Positions 8,869 to 17,438 of a DNA stretch of 64,000 nt are shown here, piece by piece. The stretch is taken from assembly GCA_025937835.1 (NCBI GenBank), contig JAICQO010000025.1, positions 1 to 64,000 of the forward strand, read 5' to 3'. The first letter of the stretch is position 1. Each line of letters begins with the position of its first letter. The position numbers were made by a program, and so were the translations under genes. The notes under the pieces were generated by a model. It had not been told where the DNA came from. It made no database searches and saw only the letters and a list, made by a program, of their open reading frames with translations. The stretch comes from Polyangiaceae bacterium. GTDB lineage: Bacteria > Myxococcota_A > Polyangia > Polyangiales > Polyangiaceae.

Positions 8869-9537
8869 TCAACCCATCGCGGACAGAATGCGTGTCGAGT
8901 CCGACACCCATCCGAAGATCCCGCCCTGGGCCTTGATCATTTTCAGGCCCATTTCGTGGAACTCCGGAAAGTACGAGCCGCAGCAGTCGCTGGGCACGAC
9001 GCAGCGGTAGCCGCGGTCGTTGGCTTCCCTGACCGTGGTGTGCACGCACACCTCGGTGGTGACGCCCGTGACGATCAGCGACTCGATGCCGCGGTTGACG
9101 AGCACGGTGTGCAGATCGGTTGCGTAAAAGGCGCCCTTGCCGGGCTTGTCGATCACCGGCTCGCCGGGCGCGGGATAGAGCTCGGCGATGATGTCGTGGC
9201 CGGGCTCGCCGCGGATCAGGATCCTCCCCATCGGACCCGGAGCGCCGATGCGCGCGCTCGGCGCGCCACGCTCGACCTTGGCGCGCGGGGCATCGGATAG
9301 GTCCGGACGATGACCCTCCCGGGTGTGGATCACGAACACGCCCTTGCGCCGCGCGCGGGCGAGCAGCGTCTTCAGAGGGCCGACCGCCTTGCCGAGCAAG
9401 GAGACGTCGTTACCCAGGCTCTCTCCGAAGCCGCCGGGCTCCAGGAAGTCGCGCTGCATGTCGATGATGACCAGCGCGGTGCGGTCCAGATTCAAGGAGA
9501 TGGGCTCGGGCTCGGCTTCGACGATGACTCGTGACAT
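8869..9537 (-). CDS. Isochorismatase-like cysteine hydrolase
   Basis: A 222-residue member of the cysteine amidohydrolase/isochorismatase family. The catalytic triad is visible: Asp26 in [10 protein letters not shown], a Lys in [14 protein letters not shown] (131 or 134) and Cys164 in [10 protein letters not shown]. The [14 protein letters not shown] ending matches amidase-type members that act on ureido or carbamoyl compounds (biuret or N-carbamoyl amidohydrolase relatives). It follows the aldehyde dehydrogenase gene by 126 bases in the same direction and probably belongs to the same nitrogen-compound pathway. Just after the stop, a 10-base direct repeat and a 33-codon open in-frame extension occur (see findings). 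Confidence 0.85.
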   Translation of the reverse strand: MSRVIVEAEPEPISLNLDRTALVIIDMQRDFLEPGGFGESLGNDVSLLGKAVGPLKTLLARARRKGVFVIHTREGHRPDLSDAPRAKVERGAPSARIGAPGPMGRILIRGEPGHDIIAELYPAPGEPVIDKPGKGAFYATDLHTVLVNRGIESLIVTGVTTEVCVHTTVREANDRGYRCVVPSDCCGSYFPEFHEMGLKMIKAQGGIFGWVSDSTRILSAMG

Positions 9538-9663
9538 GAATATCGGCCTCGGACGCGGGACAGAGCCCAGCTCGGACTCCCAGCGTCCACGCGATTGTCC
9601 GAGGAGCCGAGTTTCGCTGCGATGTCACACGCGTAAACGGCGTTCGCGGCCGAAGGGCGACGT

Positions 9664-11037
9664 TCAGGCCGGGCTTCTGAGGTGCCAGGCCTTCGGCTGC
9701 AGAAACGTTCGAATGCCGTGCGTGGAGAGCGTCGAGCCGAGCCCCGAGTGGCGACGGCCAGTCCAGGGAAGTCGAGGGCTCACGCGATCACAGCAATTCC
9801 AGTACACGCTACCGCTGTCCACCTGGCTCAAGATCGCTTCAGCGCGCGTCCGGTCGCGCGTGTAGACGCCCGCGGTCAGCCCGTACTCCGTGTCGTTCAT
9901 CTTGCGAATCGCGTCCGCGTCGTCGCTGACCGCCGCGATGCCGATGATTGGCCCGAAGCTCTCCTCGCGCAGCACCCGCATCGTGTTGTCGGCGTTGCCG
10001 ATCACCGTCGGCTGGAAATAGTTACCCGGTCCGTCCACGCGCTGGCCGCCGGTGAGCACACGCCCCCCGCGCGCCACGGCGTCGGTTACTTGCGCCGACA
10101 GCACCTCGAGCTGCTCGGCGCGCGAAAGCGGTCCGATATAGGTGCCAGAGTCCTCGGGATCACCCAGCCGAAAGCTCGCGACCGTCGCCAGGAATGCCTC
10201 GACGAACGGCTCCAACACGCTGTTTTCCACGTAGATCCGCTCGACGGAGCAGCAGCTCTGGCCGGTGTTGTACATCGCGCCGTCGGCCAGGCTCTCGGCC
10301 GCCTTCTGCACGTCGACATCGCTCGTCACGTAGGCCGGATCCTTGCCTCCGAGCTCGAAGCCCATGCGCAGCAAGCGCGGCCCGAGCCGCTCGGCGATCG
10401 CGCGGCCCGTCGCGTAGCTGCCCGTGAAGAAGAAGCCGTCGATCGGCGCGTCCACGAGCGCCGCCCCCGCCTCGCGCGCTCCGATCACCGTGACGAACGC
10501 GTCTTCGGGGACGCCGGCCTCGTGCAGCAGCCTCGCCATGGCCTGTCCACTCAGAGTCGCGAGCTCCGACGGCTTGTAGACGACCGTGTTGCCGGTGAGC
10601 AACGCCGGCACGTACACGTTCGAGCCCACGAACCACGGGTAGTTCCAGGCGGAGACGTTGGCGACCACGCCGAGCGGCTCTTGGCGGATCAGCTCTTCGA
10701 TGCCGCTGTCGCGGAACACCGCCTCGTCGGCCAGGACCGCGTCGACGGCGCCCAAGAAAAAATCGATGCGCCCGGTCAGTGCGTTGAGCTCGTTCAACGC
10801 CTGAGACACGGGCTTGCCCATCTCGCGCGTGAGCGTCAGCGCAAGCTCCTGCTCGTTGTCCGAGACGAGATCCCTGAAGCGGGCGATCGCGGCCTTGCGC
10901 TCGGCGAGAGGCAGCTTTTTCCAGGCAGGCTGAGCGCGCCGCGCGCGCGCCACCTTGTCGAGCACGCTCCGGGCGTCGTCGCTCTCGAGCTCGGCCAGCA
11001 GCTGGCCGGTGGCGGGGTTCATGATCGGCAGCCTCAT
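9664..11037 (-). CDS. NAD(P)-dependent aldehyde dehydrogenase
   Basis: 457 residues, full-length ALDH fold. Seen directly: the WNYPWF cofactor-site region, YKPSE (Lys of the NAD-binding loop), FTGSYATGRAI, the general base Glu228 in GFELGGKDP, and the nucleophile Cys262 in GQSCCSVERI, with a second Cys next to it. It oxidises an aldehyde to the acid using NAD(P). It starts three bases after the alcohol dehydrogenase stop, so the two are co-translated. Together they suggest a route amino-alcohol or hydroxy compound to aldehyde to acid. The sequence type is close to succinate-semialdehyde or gamma-aminobutyraldehyde dehydrogenases, but the substrate is inferred from context. Confidence 0.9.
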   Translation of the reverse strand: MRLPIMNPATGQLLAELESDDARSVLDKVARARRAQPAWKKLPLAERKAAIARFRDLVSDNEQELALTLTREMGKPVSQALNELNALTGRIDFFLGAVDAVLADEAVFRDSGIEELIRQEPLGVVANVSAWNYPWFVGSNVYVPALLTGNTVVYKPSELATLSGQAMARLLHEAGVPEDAFVTVIGAREAGAALVDAPIDGFFFTGSYATGRAIAERLGPRLLRMGFELGGKDPAYVTSDVDVQKAAESLADGAMYNTGQSCCSVERIYVENSVLEPFVEAFLATVASFRLGDPEDSGTYIGPLSRAEQLEVLSAQVTDAVARGGRVLTGGQRVDGPGNYFQPTVIGNADNTMRVLREESFGPIIGIAAVSDDADAIRKMNDTEYGLTAGVYTRDRTRAEAILSQVDSGSVYWNCCDRVSPRLPWTGRRHSGLGSTLSTHGIRTFLQPKAWHLRSPA

Positions 11038-11040
11038 CGC

Positions 11041-12234
11041 TCAGCTCGCTCCGAGCGCCGCGCGGAATAGCGTCACGAAGTCGGCGCGCGACACCGGACG
11101 CGGGTTGCTCGGATGGCAGGCGTCGCCGACGGCCGTCTCCACGAGCCGGTCGAGGTCTGCTGCCCCGACTCCGAGCGGCGCGAGGGTGGCCGGGATGCCG
11201 ATCTCGGCGCGCAGCTTCTCGAGCCAGGCGATGAAGCCCTCCGCGCTCCTCTGCTCGGCCGACGCGGCGTGGGCCAGATCGGCTAGGCGCTCGGCGGAGA
11301 CGTCGCGGTTGAAGCGCATGGCGAAGGGGATCACCACACCGTTGGCGAGCCCGTGGTGCAGGTCGCGAACCGTCGACAGCGAATGCGCGAGCGAGTGCGT
11401 GACCCCGAGCCCCTTTTGAAAGGCCACCCCGCCCATCAGCGCCGCGTTGAGCATGCGACCGCGCGCCTCCACGTGAGCCAGATCGTTGCGCACGCCGTGC
11501 TCGCCGGCCTCGAAGCGCCGCGCGAAATGCACCGCAATTTTCAGGCTCTTCGAGACCAGGCGCACACCCTCGAGCGCGATCCCGTCGCACAGCGGCTGAA
11601 AGCCCCGCGCCAGGTAGGACTCGACCAGGTGCGTGAGCGCGTCCATGCCCGTGGCGGCCGTCACGGACGCGGGCAGCTCGAGCGTGAGCTCGGGATCGGC
11701 GAGCACGCGTTGCGCGAGCAGCCGCGGCGAGAAGATGATCTTCTTCACGTGCGTCTCGTCGTCGGAGACGACCGTGCTGCGCCCCACCTCGCTGCCGGTT
11801 CCCGCCGTGGTCGGCACCGACACCCAATACGGAATCTCCCGATCGATCGGGCGGGCCCCCGGCTTCTCGTCCTCGTAGTCGAACAGGTCGCCGGGGTGAT
11901 GCACCATCAGCGCGATGGCTTTGGCGACGTCGAGCGCCGCGCCCCCGCCGAGCCCCACGATCGAGTCCGCGCCGTGCGCGCGGTAAGCCTCGACTCCGGC
12001 GAGCACCTGGCTCTTGACCGGGTTCCCGAACACGCCCGAGAACGTCCGCGCCGAGAGCCGCTCGGAGTTGAGGCGTTCCTCGAGCGCCGCTACCCACGGC
12101 AACGCGCCGACCCCGCGATCGGTGACGATCAGCGGTCGCTCGCGCGAAGCCTCGCGCAGCGCTCCGGGCAAGAGCCCGATCGCACCGGCGCCAAAGTGGA
12201 TTTTGGTCGGGAAATTGTATTGATAGATGGCCAC
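11041..12234 (-). CDS. Iron-containing alcohol dehydrogenase
   Basis: 397 residues. The family order is visible: the N-terminal FPTKIHFGAGA, NAD loop GLGGGAALDVAKA, PTTAGTGSEV, then the metal-site residues in TGMDALTHLVESYL and HSLAHSLSTVRDLHHGLANG. I place the start at GTG 12234, which has GAGGA four bases upstream and matches the usual family N-terminus; a longer in-frame ATG at 12348 would reach into the upstream gene. It interconverts an alcohol and an aldehyde with NAD(H). It lies 50 bases after the glutamine-synthetase-like gene and directly before the aldehyde dehydrogenase. Confidence 0.9.
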   Translation of the reverse strand: MAIYQYNFPTKIHFGAGAIGLLPGALREASRERPLIVTDRGVGALPWVAALEERLNSERLSARTFSGVFGNPVKSQVLAGVEAYRAHGADSIVGLGGGAALDVAKAIALMVHHPGDLFDYEDEKPGARPIDREIPYWVSVPTTAGTGSEVGRSTVVSDDETHVKKIIFSPRLLAQRVLADPELTLELPASVTAATGMDALTHLVESYLARGFQPLCDGIALEGVRLVSKSLKIAVHFARRFEAGEHGVRNDLAHVEARGRMLNAALMGGVAFQKGLGVTHSLAHSLSTVRDLHHGLANGVVIPFAMRFNRDVSAERLADLAHAASAEQRSAEGFIAWLEKLRAEIGIPATLAPLGVGAADLDRLVETAVGDACHPSNPRPVSRADFVTLFRAALGAS

Positions 12235-12284
12235 GTTTCCTCGCTCTCGATTCCCCCGGAGCCCGAGCCCCCCGCTCGGCAGAT

Positions 12285-13655
12285 TCAGATGATCTCGAAG
12301 TAGCGCTGCAGCTCCCAGTCGGTGACAGCGCGACGAAATTGACGCCACTCCCAGCGCCGGCTGGCGACGAAATGGTCGACGAAGGCGTCTCCGAACAGCT
12401 CTCGCGCCACCGAGCTCTGCTCGAGGCGATCGGTGGCTTCCTCGAGCGTACGCGGCAAGAGCTTGCCGACCTTGTCTTCGTAACCGCTGCCCGACTTGGG
12501 CGGCGGCGGTGACAGCTCGTTCTCCACGCCCCAGATGCCGCTCGCGAGCGCCGCGGCGAGCGCGAGGTACGGATTCGAGTCCGAGCCGTTGACGCGAGTC
12601 TCGACCCGCGTCGACTTCACGCCGCCCGGGATCGCCCGCAGCGCAGTCGTGCGGTTGTCTACACCCCAGTTGGCGCGCGTCGGGGCCCAGGCGCCCTCCA
12701 CCAGGCGCTTGTAGCTATTTACGGTCGGCGCGTAGAGCGGCAAGAGCTCGGGCAGGCACGCGAGCTGACCGGCGACGTAGCTCCGGAACGTCGAGCTCAG
12801 CCCGTGCTCGGCCTTGGCGTCGAAGAACGCGTTCTTCTTGCCGCTCCGGTCCCAGAGGCTCTGATGAATGTGGCCGCTGCAGCCCGGGAGCTCCGCGTTC
12901 CACTTGGCCATGAACGACGGCATGATCCCGAAGCGCTGGCCGATCTCCTTGGCGCCGCTCTTGAAGAGCACGGCGCGGTCGGCCGACTCCAGCGCGCCCG
13001 AATAGCGGATCGCGGCTTCGAGCACGCCGGGGCCGGTCTCGGTGTGCAGCCCCTCGATCGGGACACCGAACGCTGCCAGCTCGTCGAACAGCGCGGTCAC
13101 GTAGTCGCGACTCTGATTCAGCCGCAAGATCGAATAGCCGAACATGCCCGGGGTGAGCGGTGTCGGCGCGACGTGGTGCTTGTCGGCGAACGACTGCGGC
13201 GTCTCGCGAAAGTGGAAAAATTCGTACTCGAACGACGACATCGCCAGAAAGCCGCGGCGAGCCGCGCGCTCGATCACGCGGCGGAGCAGCTGGCGCGGGC
13301 AGACGGCGAGCGGCGACTGATCGGCCTCGACGAACTCGCCGAGCACGAACGGCACCTTCGAGTCCCAGGGGACTTCGCGGTAAGTGTTGGGATCGAGCCG
13401 CACCTGCGCGTCGGGGTAACCCGTGTGCCAGCCGGTGTAACGCGCGTTGTCGTAGCAAACATCGGCGGCGTCCCAGCCGAACACCACGTTGCAGAAGCCA
13501 AACCCCGACTCGCTCGCCGAGGCGAACTTGTCGAGGTGCAGGTACTTGCCGCGCAAGACGCCGTCGATATCGGTGATCGCAACCTTCACCTTGCTCGCGC
13601 CCGCGCTGCGAACGCGATCCAGCAACGTCTTGGGCGATGGTGGAGGCTTGCGCAT
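12285..13655 (-). CDS. Glutamine synthetase-like ligase (gamma-glutamylpolyamine synthetase type)
   Basis: 456 residues. Catalytic-domain motifs of the glutamine synthetase superfamily are present: SSFEYEFFHF (metal Glu), TGPGVLEAAIRYS, CSGHIHQSLWD, and the Arg-rich NWGVDNRTTALRAIPG followed by ETRVNGSDSNPYLALAAALASG. The opening VKVAITDIDGVLRGKYL and the length match the PuuA/GlnA3 branch that glutamylates amines, rather than GlnA that fixes ammonia. No adenylylation-site tyrosine loop is obvious. It is the first gene of the amine/alcohol/aldehyde cluster. In the known Puu pathway, gamma-glutamylation precedes oxidation of the amine; here an amine oxidase is missing and an alcohol dehydrogenase is present instead. 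Confidence 0.85.
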   Translation of the reverse strand: MRKPPPSPKTLLDRVRSAGASKVKVAITDIDGVLRGKYLHLDKFASASESGFGFCNVVFGWDAADVCYDNARYTGWHTGYPDAQVRLDPNTYREVPWDSKVPFVLGEFVEADQSPLAVCPRQLLRRVIERAARRGFLAMSSFEYEFFHFRETPQSFADKHHVAPTPLTPGMFGYSILRLNQSRDYVTALFDELAAFGVPIEGLHTETGPGVLEAAIRYSGALESADRAVLFKSGAKEIGQRFGIMPSFMAKWNAELPGCSGHIHQSLWDRSGKKNAFFDAKAEHGLSSTFRSYVAGQLACLPELLPLYAPTVNSYKRLVEGAWAPTRANWGVDNRTTALRAIPGGVKSTRVETRVNGSDSNPYLALAAALASGIWGVENELSPPPPKSGSGYEDKVGKLLPRTLEEATDRLEQSSVARELFGDAFVDHFVASRRWEWRQFRRAVTDWELQRYFEII

Positions 13656-13904
13656 CCGCGCGAGCCAGTATGCCAAGGAACGGGGACGTGAGTCATTGCC
13701 GAAGCCCGGCCTCGGAGAAGGTCTGAGCGCGGATGTCGACCAGGGTGCGAGGACGGCGCCAGCCTGGCGTGCGTCTCCGACGCGCGTGGCCCGAGGCAAC
13801 AACCCGTCGGGTTTGCCGAATAACCGAAATCTTTCAGGACTTCGCCGGGTTGTGGAGTGATTTGAGGTGGTGTGGGCAAAAAGGCGATGGCATAGATCGG
13901 CCCA

Positions 13905-15347
13905 ATGTTGAGACGTTGCACGGTGCTCGCGGGTGGTTTCCTGATCGCGAGCTGCGACGTCAATCAGGCGGCTCCCCCCGGATCCACGGGCGGAATTGCC
14001 GCAGTGGCGAGCGGCGGCAGCGCTCCGTCGACCGGCGTGACGGGCGGAACGTCGAGCTTCGGAGGCCAGCCGACCGGCGGCGCAGCCAACGCCAGCCCAA
14101 CGAGCGGCGGTGCGCCTTCGTCCGGCCAGGTGGGCGGCAGCGCTGCAGGCGGCGCCGCAGGAACCGCGGGCACGGCCGGCTCGAACGCAACAGGCGGCGC
14201 GGCGGCGCCCCCCGTGGTGTCGATGGTCGGCAAGCCTTACAAGTTCCCGCAGAACAAGCGCAGCGCTTTCTGCAGCTACCCCGCGGCGGTCGATCCCAAC
14301 CAGGCCAAGCTCGCGTACGAGCGTTGGAAGACCGAGCTCGTGACCAGCGAAGGGGCAGGCGATGCGCTGCGCGTGCGCCGCCCGGCGAACGAAGAGGACA
14401 CCACGGTTTCGGAAGGTATCGCCTACGGGATGATCCTGGCCGTGACGATGGACGATCAGACCACGTTCGATCAGCTCTGGAAGTACTCGCAGAAGTACCT
14501 GAACGGCAACGGCCTGATGAACTGGCGCATCAGCGCCGCGGGAGAAGTCACGGGCGGAGGCGCCGCGACCGACGCCGACGAGGACATGGCCTGGGCGCTC
14601 GCGCTCGCCGACCTGAAGTGGGGCGGCATGGGCTCCCTCGACCAACCCTACGTCGAGCTCGCCAAAACTCAGATCCAGCGCATCTGGGATCACGAGATCG
14701 TCCACGACTGGGGTGAGCTGCTGAACGCCGGCGACTCGTGGAACGGCGCGATCGTCTTCAATCCCTCGTATTTCGCGCCCAATCAGTATCGCCTGTTCGG
14801 CAGGCTCACGGGCAAGGTCGACGACTGGAACAAGGTCATCGACAAGGGCTACGAGATCCTCGAAAAGGCGATGCGCCCGGACTTCGGCAACGCCGACAAC
14901 GGGCTGATCGCCGCCTGGACCGACGCCGAGGGCGTACCGCATGGGCCGTTCGACGGAGCGCCGACGCATTATCAATACGACTCCGCCCGCATCCCTTTCC
15001 GCATCGGCATGGACTATTGCGAGTTCGGCGAGCCGCGCGCCAAGGCCTACCTCGACAAGATCAACAGCTTCTTCGCCGGCATCGGCGCCGCGCAGATCGT
15101 CGACGGCTACGATTTGAACGGCATGCCGCGCGCCGAAAACCCCGACGCGCAGTCCGCGCTCTTCGTCGGCGCAGCCGGCGTCGCCGCCATGAGCGACCCG
15201 CGCTTCAAGACCTTGATGGACGACACCTGGACGCTGCTCGTCAGCAAGGAAATGACGCCGCCGAGCTATTATTACAACCTGTCCTGGCAGGTGTTTTCGT
15301 TACTGATGATGTCGGGGAACCTGTTCGATTACGGGTTGCACGAGTAG
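13905..15347 (+). CDS. Secreted glycosyl hydrolase family 8 lipoprotein (endoglucanase-like)
   Basis: 480 residues. The N-terminus has a lipobox FLIASC and a Gly/Ser/Thr/Ala-rich linker to about residue 105. The catalytic domain follows. The proposed acid Glu170 lies in TVSEGIAYGM, and the family Asp-rich segment is ATDADEDMAWALALADLKW. The closing QVFSLLMMSGNLFDY is also typical of GH8. Family members cut beta-1,4 glucans, xylan or chitosan by inversion. It is transcribed away from the glutamine-synthetase-like gene over a 249-base divergent region. Together with the GH5 and CE15 genes near 32 and 37 kb, this suggests plant-biomass use. The exact substrate is not decided by sequence alone. 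Confidence 0.88.
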   Translation: MLRRCTVLAGGFLIASCDVNQAAPPGSTGGIAAVASGGSAPSTGVTGGTSSFGGQPTGGAANASPTSGGAPSSGQVGGSAAGGAAGTAGTAGSNATGGAAAPPVVSMVGKPYKFPQNKRSAFCSYPAAVDPNQAKLAYERWKTELVTSEGAGDALRVRRPANEEDTTVSEGIAYGMILAVTMDDQTTFDQLWKYSQKYLNGNGLMNWRISAAGEVTGGGAATDADEDMAWALALADLKWGGMGSLDQPYVELAKTQIQRIWDHEIVHDWGELLNAGDSWNGAIVFNPSYFAPNQYRLFGRLTGKVDDWNKVIDKGYEILEKAMRPDFGNADNGLIAAWTDAEGVPHGPFDGAPTHYQYDSARIPFRIGMDYCEFGEPRAKAYLDKINSFFAGIGAAQIVDGYDLNGMPRAENPDAQSALFVGAAGVAAMSDPRFKTLMDDTWTLLVSKEMTPPSYYYNLSWQVFSLLMMSGNLFDYGLHE

Positions 15348-15365
15348 CGCTCTGACGGCTGGCAG

Positions 15366-15400
15366 CTGAGCGTCTACGTACCGTCCGACTTCGCGCTCAG
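15366..15400. terminator. Possible hairpin after the GH8 gene
   Basis: CTGAGCG and CGCTCAG form a 7-base-pair stem with a loop of 21 bases, about 20 bases after the GH8 stop. No U-run follows. Weak candidate only. Confidence 0.3.
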
Positions 15401-15453
15401 GCTGGCCGACGACAAATCGTGCATTTGTGCGGCCTCTTCGCTGGCCTGCACGT

Positions 15454-15469
15454 TCCGGGTAGTACCGGA
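15454..15469 (-). terminator. Small hairpin directly after a minus-strand stop codon
   Basis: TCCGG-GTAGTA-CCGGA forms a 5-base-pair stem beginning immediately after the stop of the lipoprotein gene at 15470-16120. No U-run; a short stem, so low confidence. Confidence 0.3.
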
Positions 15470-16120
15470 TCACTTACTCAGGATGCCGATCTTGGCCTCG
15501 TACACCATCTTGCCGTGTTCCGGGTGCTCGAGAACGATTTGATAGTCGTTCGGGACCTCGATCTTGACCTCACTCGGAAAGCGAGTGGGTTTGGTGCCCG
15601 TGTCTTTGCCGGTGATCTTGAGCACGACGCTGTTGGGTGTTTCGGCGCCCCACTCGAACTGAACCTTGTGCAGGTTGGTCAGCACCTTCCCCCTGCGACG
15701 GACCGTCAAGTAGTACCAGTTGCCGTTCTCCTGCTTGAAGCCGATGCCGTCGGCCTCGATTTTCCCCTTCTCCTTGGTCATGCAGTCGGCGCGCTTCTTC
15801 GGATCGCCTTTGGAGCGCCCCTCGCACGCCTCCTCCGCCTTCTGCATCACGTCCGACTCGTTGAACGAGAACATGAACAACGTGTCGGGGGCCGTCACGA
15901 TGTCTTTGGCCGTGCGAGTGATGGCGGGCCCCGAGCTCGACGAATCGCTCTCGGCAGGCTCGTCCTTCTTCTCCTCCGACTTGCCCTGGTCTTCGGCCGG
16001 CTTGTCGCCCTCGGCCGCGGCCGGCTTTTCGGACTCGACCTCCGGCTCTTTCGGAGCGGGAGCGCTGCCACCACAGGCCACGAGCAACAGACAAGCGGAA
16101 ACGAACGAAGTCGATCGCAT
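15470..16120 (-). CDS. Hypothetical lipoprotein with acidic linker
   Basis: 216 residues from ATG 16120. The signal peptide ends at the lipobox LLVAC, followed by a Lys/Glu/Pro-rich, charged linker to about residue 65. The C-terminal globular region (from ITRTAKDIVTAPDTLFMFSF) has a Cys pair in EEACEGRSKGDPKKRADC and a beta-rich end. No family recognised. It is divergent from the DUF3095 gene; its ATG region overlaps a possible earlier start of that gene on the other strand. Confidence 0.7.
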   Translation of the reverse strand: MRSTSFVSACLLLVACGGSAPAPKEPEVESEKPAAAEGDKPAEDQGKSEEKKDEPAESDSSSSGPAITRTAKDIVTAPDTLFMFSFNESDVMQKAEEACEGRSKGDPKKRADCMTKEKGKIEADGIGFKQENGNWYYLTVRRRGKVLTNLHKVQFEWGAETPNSVVLKITGKDTGTKPTRFPSEVKIEVPNDYQIVLEHPEHGKMVYEAKIGILSK

Positions 16121-16214
16121 GGCACACTCCGTTACCACGGAGGCCGGGTGTTCGAGAACAGGGTTCGTGGCCAAGGTCCTTGGCAGCCCCTCCCAAACGC
16201 GGGATACCAGCGGG

Positions 16215-17438
16215 GTGCCCGAGGCCGCCGGCCCTGTCTCGCAAAGCGAGGGCTTTTTCCGCGAGCTCCCGGAGCTCTCCGAGTTTTCACAGGCGGCCGA
16301 GCTGCAAAAGTACGCCGATGCTCCGCCTTCGTGGCACGTGGTCATCACCGATGTTCGCGGCTCGACGCGCGCGATCGAGGCCGGGCGCTACCGTGACGTC
16401 AACGCCCTGGGCGTCTCGTCGATCGTCGCGGTGCAGAACGCGCTCTCGGACCTCGAGCTGCCGTACGTGTTCGGCGGAGACGGCGCGACCCTGCTCGTGC
16501 CGGGCTCGCGGCTGACCCGAGTCCAAGCCGCGCTCCGCGGCGTGCGCCGCATGGCGCGCGAGGCTTTCGAGCTCGAGTTGCGCGCGGCCACGGTCGCAGT
16601 CGCCGAGCTCCGGAGCGCGGGCGAGCGCGTGGGCGTCGCGCGTTTTCGCGCAAGCCCGTCGATCAGTCTGGCGCTGTTCGCGGGCGGCGGCTTTGCGCGC
16701 GCCGAGCGCTGGGTGAAGGACGCGACGGCGGGGGGCCGGTTCGAGGTCTCGGCCGAGGGCGAAGAAGCCGCGGACCTCGAAGGCTTCGAGTGCCGCTGGC
16801 GGCCGCTCGAGAGCCGCTTCGGCTCGGTGATCAGCCTGCTCGTGCTCGCCCTGTCCGAGTCCGACGGCGAGCGAGAAGCGACCTACAAACGCTCGATCGC
16901 GGCGATCGAGCGGGCGCTCGCCGGCCGCGACGCCCGGCCGCCGCACCTCGACGGGCTACGCATGCTCGGCCTGTTCGGGGACTTCTCGACCGAGGCCCGC
17001 GTGCGCTCGGGCTCCGCGAGCGGGCCGGCCTTCGAGGCGGCACGCGCCGCGGCTCGCAAGAAGAGCCTGATCGGGCGCGGCTTGATGGCGCTGAAGCAAA
17101 GCGCCGGAGGCTTCGAGGGCGAGCGCTACCGCGCAGAGCTCGTCGAGAACACCGACTTTCGCAAGTTCGACGAGACGCTGCGCATGGTGCTCGACGTGAG
17201 CGATCCGGAGCTCGACGAGCTGCTCTCTCACCTTCGACGCGAGCACGCGCAAGGGCTCCTGGTATACGGCATGCACCGCTCCAAATCCGCGCTCATGACC
17301 TGCTTCGTCCGCGCCTACCGCGGCAATCACCTGCACTTCGTAGACGGCAGCGACGGCGGCTACGCGCTCGCCGCCAAGGCTCTGAAAGCCCAGCTCTCCG
17401 CCGCCGGGCGAGGGCCGAGCGAGCTCCCGCTTGGATAA
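16215..17438 (+). CDS. DUF3095 family protein (nucleotide-cyclase-like fold)
   Basis: 407 residues from GTG 16215. The opening FFRELPELSEFSQ, then WHVVITDVRGSTRAIEAGRYRDVNALG and VFGGDGATLLVP, is the DUF3095 signature. The ITDVRGST segment and GGDGA loop resemble the metal- and nucleotide-binding loops of class III cyclases. The enzyme activity of the family is not established to my knowledge. Earlier in-frame starts exist (ATG 16119, GTG 16167), but the family normally begins a few residues before the FxxLP motif. The coding end overlaps the next gene by eight bases, implying translational coupling with the YdjM-like protein. Confidence 0.75.
   Translation: MPEAAGPVSQSEGFFRELPELSEFSQAAELQKYADAPPSWHVVITDVRGSTRAIEAGRYRDVNALGVSSIVAVQNALSDLELPYVFGGDGATLLVPGSRLTRVQAALRGVRRMAREAFELELRAATVAVAELRSAGERVGVARFRASPSISLALFAGGGFARAERWVKDATAGGRFEVSAEGEEAADLEGFECRWRPLESRFGSVISLLVLALSESDGEREATYKRSIAAIERALAGRDARPPHLDGLRMLGLFGDFSTEARVRSGSASGPAFEAARAAARKKSLIGRGLMALKQSAGGFEGERYRAELVENTDFRKFDETLRMVLDVSDPELDELLSHLRREHAQGLLVYGMHRSKSALMTCFVRAYRGNHLHFVDGSDGGYALAAKALKAQLSAAGRGPSELPLG

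Noticed and set aside
13656-14975. Upstream extension of the glutamine-synthetase-like frame to 14975
   Set aside because: The extension runs through the GH8 gene on the other strand and has low-complexity composition. The family N-terminus begins at ATG 13655.
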